Below are positions 58,256 to 64,000 of a stretch of 64,000 bases of DNA, in pieces. Both the position numbers and the translations under genes were made by a program. The DNA lies in IMG/VR virus record IMGVR_UViG_3300021964_000012, positions 126,001 through 190,000 of that record, one strand, 5' to 3'. The notes under the pieces were generated by a model. The model was not told where the DNA came from, searched no databases, and saw only the letters and a program-made list of their open reading frames with translations. The DNA comes from a virus. Numbering within the stretch: position 1 is the first letter of the stretch; every line of letters begins with the position of its first letter.

Positions 58256-59180
58256 ATGGCCTCGATTCTCTCCAGGTATCAAGTGTTACACAATGATGTC
58301 CTCCACCAAGTGTGCGTGAATGCCGTAGGGTATGAGGAATAACTGTGAAACCTTTTTTCTCTAGTACTTTACTTAGCTCTAATTGTGCCGTATCCATTAT
58401 AACTGTGGTGGGATTCACTACCAACATGTTAAGTCCAATCCATTTACTTGCATAAGGATATTGATAGAATACACTTGCCACAACATCCTCAACCCAGATA
58501 ATTTCCCAATCTTTCATACACTTTGGCAAATAACGTTTGCTTTTCACTCTTGGTTTATTGCATATTGCAAGTCCTTGACGTAGTGGAACTATGGTACTAT
58601 CAATATGTACTCCAGCATAAAAGTTTACTTTTTCAATGTTTATATGTGGATATTGTTCACACAACCATTCGTAAGCAGCTTGGTTACCACTTTCGCTTTC
58701 TAAGTATACCCAATCATTTCCTAATCTACAGATATTAGCCGCATCTAAAACCATTCCAGAATTCAGTGGCATTTGCTTTATAGTATTATCTTTAAGCATA
58801 GCGCCGTAGCATAACTGCTCCATTTGTCGGCAAGGATACATCATTGCTGGATTAAGGATTTCTCTGCCTGCAATTAAAAATCTATCTCGTGGACAATAAT
58901 TGTACATTCCACCAAGCCCTTGAAAGTTTAAGGTATTGTTTGGACGATTAACTTTTACATCTTGTTTAATTAATATTTCTGCTAGTGAGTCTAAATCTTC
59001 ATTTGCTTCTTCAATAATCCAGTCTGGTACTGGCCCGCTTGGCACCGGTGTTTCTTTCCAAAGAGTTTTTTCACTTTCATTTGCAAACACTGGGTCCTCA
59101 TTGGGCCAGTTTGCCCAATCTGCAACACCAACATAACATTCTTTAAGTTGGTCCCATTCGTTAAAACTTCTTATTTTCAA
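58248..59180 (-). CDS. Amidinotransferase (GATM-like)
   Basis: 310 residues. HIDSTIVPLRQG carries the catalytic His region, and TLGGGHHCVTLDTWR the catalytic Cys near the C terminus, as in glycine/inosamine amidinotransferases. Transfers the arginine amidino group to an amine. Precedes 2OG oxygenase and UDP-sugar dehydrogenase genes, so an envelope or secondary-metabolite role is inferred. Confidence 0.83.
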   Translation of the reverse strand: MKIRSFNEWDQLKECYVGVADWANWPNEDPVFANESEKTLWKETPVPSGPVPDWIIEEANEDLDSLAEILIKQDVKVNRPNNTLNFQGLGGMYNYCPRDRFLIAGREILNPAMMYPCRQMEQLCYGAMLKDNTIKQMPLNSGMVLDAANICRLGNDWVYLESESGNQAAYEWLCEQYPHINIEKVNFYAGVHIDSTIVPLRQGLAICNKPRVKSKRYLPKCMKDWEIIWVEDVVASVFYQYPYASKWIGLNMLVVNPTTVIMDTAQLELSKVLEKKGFTVIPHTLRHSRTLGGGHHCVTLDTWRESRPYA

Positions 59181-59692
59181 TCAATTACTCCAGTAATTTG
59201 TAGTGTATATCTAGATGTTTTTCCAACATTGGCTGCAAGATGCGGAGTGTCATTTTTCCATACTATGTAATCGCCAGCACGCCAGTCTGTGATTACTGTG
59301 TCTTCAATTTCACTTACATGGCCACTTTGCCAATCTTCTAAATAAATTATGGCTCTGTGAATATCACCTTGCCAGTTGTGTAGTTCGCGAAATCTTGCGT
59401 AGGTATCTCCATGCATTGGTAAACAACAACCTGGATTCATTCTATACACACTCCAACTAAAATAGCGCCAGTCAAATACATTACGTATTAGATGCATCCA
59501 TTCAGGTTCTTCTTGTCGCATGTCATACATGTCACCTGTGAATTTGGTCTGTGTGTAACCGAGGTTACGCCATTCCTTTAAACTTACAGGATCATTGAAT
59601 GGTTCGTTGATGTACATTAGGTCTTTGAATGCATCCATCCATACAGGATAGGTGTGACCACTATACCAGTTTTTTTGTTCTTGTATTTCCAT
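59177..59692 (-). CDS. 2OG-Fe(II) oxygenase-like protein
   Basis: 171 residues. HGD in LPMHGDTYARF, distal His in TPHLAANVG, and Arg in SRYTLQITG fit the double-stranded beta-helix fold. Overlaps the dehydrogenase gene by about 30 bases. Substrate unknown. Confidence 0.78.
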   Translation of the reverse strand: MEIQEQKNWYSGHTYPVWMDAFKDLMYINEPFNDPVSLKEWRNLGYTQTKFTGDMYDMRQEEPEWMHLIRNVFDWRYFSWSVYRMNPGCCLPMHGDTYARFRELHNWQGDIHRAIIYLEDWQSGHVSEIEDTVITDWRAGDYIVWKNDTPHLAANVGKTSRYTLQITGVID

Positions 59693-60905
59693 AGTGTATT
59701 ACTTTGTACTTGTTGGTTTTTGTAGGCAGTGTACGCCATGGGTCTACAATTGTAGATCCATTGGGTATGTCGCAGTAGAAATTACTCATTACTGCAATAT
59801 GGCCAGTGTAACCATATGTAATGTTTCTGTTATGTGCATAGAGTATTATTGATGGTTCGTTAATTTTGTCAACACAATTCGTATTATCGTCGGCTAGTGG
59901 ATCAACATAGGTAATTTTTTGTCCTTGTTGTTCAATGTAGTATCCAACCAGTGTGCTATAACTTCCAATACAGAATGGTACGTCTGGCTTGTATGCTTTG
60001 CCGTGTATAACAATTGGTTTTCCATCTGCATGCTCTATTAAAAAATCTGCTAGGTTCTTTGCTTGTACTTCTCTGGCACCCATTATAGTATCAAACATGT
60101 CGTAACCAATGTTGTATTCCTGTGCTAGCCAACGCAGAGCAATATTATCTCTTGGATGGCATGCTCCTGCATCTCCCATGCCGGCAGTCATATACTTTGG
60201 CCCCATAATACGCATTGTACTTTGTGCTAGAGCATCAGTAACAACATCAACGTTGATATTACCTATCTTAAGTGCAAAGTCCTGTATCATATTTACAAGC
60301 CCTACTTTAGCACTAATAAATGTGTTGTAGAATATTTTAATTGCTTCACATTCGTCCCAAGTTCCTGTAACATATCTTGGATCATTTTTCATCAATGGTT
60401 TATATAGATTGATAAGATCTTCCATCTCACTTGGATTGCCTGTTTCTGTTCCTATCATTACCATTTCAGGATTTGCAAAATCCCATTTTACACTACCCAT
60501 TGCAATTAAATATGGATTGTACAAAAATTGATGCTTGTTATCCAACAGGGTATAGAAGTGTCTACGTGTTGTACCAGGTAAGACTGTTGATATCAATACT
60601 ATACGTTTTGGTTTGGTTGCATTTTCATTCACCATTTGAATTGCATCTTTAACTGCATCATGACCAAAGTCTCGTGGTTCCATATGTGAACTTGGCACAC
60701 TGCCATCATAGCCTTCTGCATGGGGCGTTTGTACTGCAATAAATATCCAGTCACTGTTGTCTATCATTTCTTTTGGTGTGTTGCAAACTTTTACACTGTC
60801 GCTGGTACGTGGGTAAATATCATAACCATGCACACTATATTTTTCAGCCATAACTTCAGCACAATCAAGACCAAGTTTTCCCAAGCCTATAAATCCAATT
60901 TTCAT
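59661..60905 (-). CDS. UDP-glucose/GDP-mannose dehydrogenase family
   Basis: 414 residues. N-terminal NAD site IGFIGLGKLGLD, catalytic Cys in AGACHPRDNIALRW, and C-terminal VIHGKAYKPDV domain. Oxidises a nucleotide sugar to a uronate. With glycosyltransferase and amidinotransferase nearby, a glycan role is likely. Confidence 0.87.
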   Translation of the reverse strand: MKIGFIGLGKLGLDCAEVMAEKYSVHGYDIYPRTSDSVKVCNTPKEMIDNSDWIFIAVQTPHAEGYDGSVPSSHMEPRDFGHDAVKDAIQMVNENATKPKRIVLISTVLPGTTRRHFYTLLDNKHQFLYNPYLIAMGSVKWDFANPEMVMIGTETGNPSEMEDLINLYKPLMKNDPRYVTGTWDECEAIKIFYNTFISAKVGLVNMIQDFALKIGNINVDVVTDALAQSTMRIMGPKYMTAGMGDAGACHPRDNIALRWLAQEYNIGYDMFDTIMGAREVQAKNLADFLIEHADGKPIVIHGKAYKPDVPFCIGSYSTLVGYYIEQQGQKITYVDPLADDNTNCVDKINEPSIILYAHNRNITYGYTGHIAVMSNFYCDIPNGSTIVDPWRTLPTKTNKYKVIHYGNTRTKKLV

Positions 60906-60926
60906 TTTTTAATGGAACCTTTCTAA

Positions 60927-62126
60927 ATGTCTATTCCTACTAATAATTTATACAATTTTGTAGCCCAGGCCTTAGAAAACAGGTATCTGATAAAATACTT
61001 TTATCCCTGGGGACAAAAAGGATTTGCAAATATTACCTGTAATGATGAGGACAAACATCCTAATTACTTCAGTGACCTCTTATTGGATAAGCCTACTGTG
61101 ATGTGTCACGACCAGGAACCATTGGATTTTGACTTATACAACGATAATGCCCTTAGTGAACAAATACACAACATGAATCCACATATTTTACGAGAATACG
61201 AAGGTCACAAAACTGATAAAAGCAGACGTAACTCTTGGCACGATTTAAATCTTAGATGGCATCTACCTAACGATAGCAGTAACTTTTGGGTTCTATTACA
61301 TAGTGAACTGAATTCTCCTGAAATTGCAAAGTATGAAAACACAGGTTTGTTTAAATGTGCGTATTGGTGGGCACATGCACCTATTGCAATTGATTGGTTT
61401 AGATTTGCTCGTTATGATAACAGACTAAAACGACAAAGTCAAGACATAAAGGCAAACTTTTTACTCTATGCTCGAGAAACTACAGGAAAACGTGCATATA
61501 GGAAAAATTTTTTAACACAATTAAAAAATACAGATAGTGTGCAACTAGGTAGTTTTAACAAATATCCTATATCTAGCAATAGCAGTGCAATATACGACCC
61601 AGACGACTTTGCATACACAAACTGTAGTATTGTATTAGAAACTGTAAATGATAGAATACATCTTACAGAGAAAACACTTCGTCCACTTGCATGTGGACAT
61701 CCTTTCTTGTTGGTAAACGGTCACGGCGCCTTAGAAAAAATAAGGTCGTATGGATTCAAGACATTCCATCCATTCCTTGATGAAAATTACGATCTAGAAC
61801 CAGATCGAGACAAACGTATGGCAATGGTAATAGCAGAAATCGACAGAATAGACACCTCAAGTGAAAAGTATCAACAGTGGATATGGAACGGTTGCCAAGA
61901 AATTGCGGACTATAACAAACGTTTATTCTTTGATGATAAATTTATATGGCGTGTTAAGACTGAACTTCAGCGTACTGTTAGAGAACACGGTATGCCAACT
62001 CTTACACATAAAAGATTACGTAAAATATCTGCTATGATGTCACGAGAATATAGATTAAGTATGGATCAGACCAAAAGACGCAGACGTGCAGAACTATATC
62101 TAAAGTTAAAATCTTCTTCTGTATAG
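60927..62126 (+). CDS. Glycosyltransferase-like protein
   Basis: 399 residues. ETVNDRIHLTEKTLRPLACG followed by HPFLLVNGHGALEKI and GFKTFHPFLDENYD is the donor-site block of phage-type glycosyltransferases (fucosyltransferase/GT10-like). Basic C terminus. Acceptor unknown. It diverges from the dehydrogenase gene by 21 bases. Confidence 0.7.
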   Translation: MSIPTNNLYNFVAQALENRYLIKYFYPWGQKGFANITCNDEDKHPNYFSDLLLDKPTVMCHDQEPLDFDLYNDNALSEQIHNMNPHILREYEGHKTDKSRRNSWHDLNLRWHLPNDSSNFWVLLHSELNSPEIAKYENTGLFKCAYWWAHAPIAIDWFRFARYDNRLKRQSQDIKANFLLYARETTGKRAYRKNFLTQLKNTDSVQLGSFNKYPISSNSSAIYDPDDFAYTNCSIVLETVNDRIHLTEKTLRPLACGHPFLLVNGHGALEKIRSYGFKTFHPFLDENYDLEPDRDKRMAMVIAEIDRIDTSSEKYQQWIWNGCQEIADYNKRLFFDDKFIWRVKTELQRTVREHGMPTLTHKRLRKISAMMSREYRLSMDQTKRRRRAELYLKLKSSSV

Positions 62127-62729
62127 TTCATAATCTTCTTCAATATAATTTTCTATATAGGTTTTATTTTGTGCAAACCATTTGTTATACTCAATGGTAA
62201 ATTGTGTGGTATATCTACTGGTATTTTCCTGCATCCATTTAATGTCTATACCACTTAATGCACTTAGTATGTGTCTTAGTTGTCGCATATCGCCTGTACT
62301 GAACCAATTGTCAATGTTAATAGGTGCATTTTTAATAAAAACATGCTGAGGCACAAAATGCACCAGCAGGTCAACTTGATTAGGTGTGAATTCTTTTGGT
62401 AGTTGTTTACCAAGAAACCAATTGCCAATATCTTCAACTGTAAATTTGTACTGGTATTTTGCACTAGTTCCATAGGCAAATGCACTCTTAAGTCTTCCAT
62501 AAGGTTCACGTAGGATAGTGAATGTATAAGGAAAATCAATCTTACCATCCCGAGTTGCCATTTGTGCAGCCCATGCGGCAATGGTTTGTGTAGCACATTT
62601 TGGAATGTTCACAAACAAGAAATTGTCAACAGTTGGTTTGCTACAATGATATTTTGCTGTTGCAGTTTGAAATCTGTCAAAAAATCTAAATTGTAAGTTG
62701 TCACTTACCTTAGATAACAGATACTTCAC
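62106..62729 (-). CDS. Sulfotransferase-family protein
   Basis: 207 residues. NIPKCATQTIAAWAAQ is the PAPS 5'-phosphosulfate loop and ILREPYGRLKSAFAYG the 3'-phosphate loop. Acceptor unknown. 3' end overlaps the convergent glycosyltransferase. Confidence 0.8.
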   Translation of the reverse strand: MKYLLSKVSDNLQFRFFDRFQTATAKYHCSKPTVDNFLFVNIPKCATQTIAAWAAQMATRDGKIDFPYTFTILREPYGRLKSAFAYGTSAKYQYKFTVEDIGNWFLGKQLPKEFTPNQVDLLVHFVPQHVFIKNAPINIDNWFSTGDMRQLRHILSALSGIDIKWMQENTSRYTTQFTIEYNKWFAQNKTYIENYIEEDYELYRRRF

Positions 62730-63058
62730 TATTTTTTAGCTTTGCCTACTGCTTGTGCACCAAAAAATGCTGCCACAATAGCCGCAACTGATACAAAGTA
62801 TACTGCTGCCATATCACCTAATATCTTAGCAGCTTGATCCATGCCAATTATATTTGCTATTAGTACTATTGCAGGATATAGTAACATACCAAACAGTGCA
62901 AACCATGCCATGCTACGTTGTGCATCACGCATAGCATCTGCATCTTCTAGTTCTTTGCGTTTGAACTCTAGATACATTGCCTGTTCTTCTTCAGTTACTT
63001 TTCCATCACCGTTTGTATCTGCAGGATGAAAACCTGCTTGTTTAATTTCTTCTGCCAT
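62729..63058 (-). CDS. Membrane protein with EF-hand-like loop
   Basis: 109 residues. DTNGDGKVTEEE (about 14-25) is a canonical EF-hand loop, followed by a helix and two transmembrane segments (about 48-70 and 80-102). Size and topology fit a holin; a calcium-sensing role is speculative. ACTAAATA lies just upstream. Confidence 0.7.
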   Translation of the reverse strand: MAEEIKQAGFHPADTNGDGKVTEEEQAMYLEFKRKELEDADAMRDAQRSMAWFALFGMLLYPAIVLIANIIGMDQAAKILGDMAAVYFVSVAAIVAAFFGAQAVGKAKK

Positions 63059-63086
63059 TCTAGCTCTCCAATGGTTAACTTTCTAT

Positions 63087-63620
63087 TTAGTTTGCTAATG
63101 GGTTGTCCAAAGCCCTTTGTATTTTACGCATAAGTCTATCTTCTAGTTCTTTAGTATCGCGATTTACTGTTTCTCTTAAACTATCTCGTTTAGTTTCAAA
63201 TCTACTTTCAGCATCGGTTATCATATTACGCACATCATCTACACTTTTACGAACCATGTCTTCAGTTCTATCTGCTTGTTGCTCAATACGCAGTATGTCA
63301 TCACGTAATCCGCCTTTAATATCACGTGTATATTCCACAGTGTCTTCCATTTTGGATTCCATGATTTGCATACGTTTGTCATATGCATTGATTTTTGCTT
63401 CATATTCTTCTTGTTGTTCAACAAACTCTATAGCTTGTTCAACCTTTTGATACATTAGAAAGCCACCATATAATGCACCAAGCACACTACCAATAACTGC
63501 AACAAGAGCAGACATTGACATAAAACTCACTTTAAAACCAAGGATACGAAACTCTTTATTTTTAAGGTTTTCTATACCCTCTTCGATATTTTCAAGTTCA
63601 TCTCCTAAATTTTTAGCCAT
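63087..63620 (-). CDS. Membrane coiled-coil protein
   Basis: 177 residues. One TM segment (about 34-56) and a long coiled coil (about 60-172) rich in Arg/Glu/Asp. No family assigned; could be virion or lysis related. Confidence 0.65.
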   Translation of the reverse strand: MAKNLGDELENIEEGIENLKNKEFRILGFKVSFMSMSALVAVIGSVLGALYGGFLMYQKVEQAIEFVEQQEEYEAKINAYDKRMQIMESKMEDTVEYTRDIKGGLRDDILRIEQQADRTEDMVRKSVDDVRNMITDAESRFETKRDSLRETVNRDTKELEDRLMRKIQRALDNPLAN

Positions 63621-63632
63621 GTTCTCTCCAAA

Positions 63633-64000
63633 CTACTTTACAGTTTTTTCAATTTTAACATTATTCTTAAGTTTGTTTTTAAGTTGCAGTTCTCGTAACT
63701 TTTTTAGTTCTTGTTCCAGTTTCAAAACTTCTAGTCTTTTCTTTTTAAGCTCTAACTGGTATAGTGTATTACAGTTTATACGTTCTTTAGGACCGTCTAA
63801 TGGTACAGTTATTCTTGCATAAACACCTATATCTTTGGTACTGTTGCCTACGGTTGTATTGTCGTCAAAAGGACTTTGATAGTTATCAATGATGCCAGTC
63901 ACACCAAATTCCAAGTTGGTACTACCACCGATAGCATTTTGGCAATCTAAATCGCCTGCTTTGAATTTATCACTGGAAAAGTTGCTAGATGCGTTTGGTA
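63633..64000 (-). CDS. Partial gene at right edge, coiled-coil C terminus
   Basis: Open in frame to the window edge; internal TTG/ATG starts are not needed. N-terminal part has NAIGGSTNLEFGVTGI-like beta residues and two Cys; C-terminal about 50 residues are a Lys/Leu/Glu coiled coil. Unknown function. Confidence 0.6.
   Translation of the reverse strand, partial: PNASSNFSSDKFKAGDLDCQNAIGGSTNLEFGVTGIIDNYQSPFDDNTTVGNSTKDIGVYARITVPLDGPKERINCNTLYQLELKKKRLEVLKLEQELKKLRELQLKNKLKNNVKIEKTVK

Noticed and set aside
1-64000. CRISPR arrays, insertion sequences, integrase or attachment sites
   Set aside because: I found no regularly spaced direct repeats, transposase or integrase in the window.

Overview
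This window reads as part of a large AT-rich genome of a T4-like (myovirus-type) marine phage. The evidence for a phage is a T4-type lysozyme next to nested inner and outer spanins, a gp44-type sliding-clamp loader, PhoH, MazG, a GroES/gp31-like co-chaperonin, fibre-like tail proteins with low-complexity repeats, exact TATAAATA late-promoter octamers, and dozens of short overlapping genes. The gene mix (radical-SAM 'twitch' proteins, IscA, UV-damage endonuclease, 2OG-Fe(II) oxygenases, a stand-alone DnaE-like palm fragment) is typical of marine T4-like phages. A marine alphaproteobacterial host, perhaps SAR11, is an inference only. No capsid, terminase or polymerase gene lies in the window, so it is a piece of a larger genome. 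Both ends cut genes: clpA at the left, an unknown secreted or structural gene at the right.

Layout. 1-5.5 kb (minus): clpA, dnaJ, the lysis cassette, an SGNH hydrolase and two probable structural genes. 5.65-6.4 kb (plus): phoH. 6.4-33.6 kb (minus): an unusual tRNA with a minimal class II aminoacyl-tRNA synthetase, half of a Na/Pi transporter, nucleotide genes (HAD phosphatase, apt), a DNA methylase, clamp loader, radical SAM, GroES-like, MazG, the tail-fibre block (17.5-24.7 kb, including a 1178-residue protein with an embedded lipase), then IscA, IF-1, ferredoxin, an H1-like protein, a B12-type radical SAM protein and a cell-wall hydrolase. 33.7-42.3 kb (plus): an accessory operon with radical SAM, methyltransferase, a tripartite tricarboxylate transporter pair (TctA+TctC), a 2OG oxygenase, a sulfotransferase-like protein, a degenerate amidinotransferase, an APS-kinase-like protein and a nucleotidyltransferase. 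42.3-49.1 kb (minus): a DGQHR/ParB-like operon and many small early genes, including an ArfA ribosome-rescue factor and a DUF2061 membrane protein that starts at ATA. 49.3-50.25 kb (plus): a structured RNA leader followed by microproteins. 50.3-64 kb: mixed strands with a PD-(D/E)XK-like protein, lipoprotein, CmoA-like methyltransferase, UvsE, a structural protein, amidinotransferase, UDP-sugar dehydrogenase, glycosyltransferase, sulfotransferase and membrane proteins.

The strongest theme is translation. The phage carries a tRNA with an Asn anticodon but an oversized class-II-style variable arm, placed directly behind a synthetase core with no anticodon-binding domain. It also carries IF-1, ArfA, a CmoA-like wobble-modification enzyme, and genes that appear to start at ATA or ATT. 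Together these look like a takeover kit for host translation. A second theme is surface chemistry: sulfotransferases, an APS-kinase-like protein, UDP-sugar dehydrogenase, amidinotransferase, glycosyltransferase and SGNH hydrolases. A third is host nutrient uptake (TctA/TctC and NaPi).

Regulation is partly readable. Many minus-strand early operons start at near-consensus sigma70 promoters of the form TTGAC(A/T)-16/17-TATNAT, several of them copies of one cassette. Structural genes and the tRNA/synthetase pair are preceded by NATAAATA-type late promoters.
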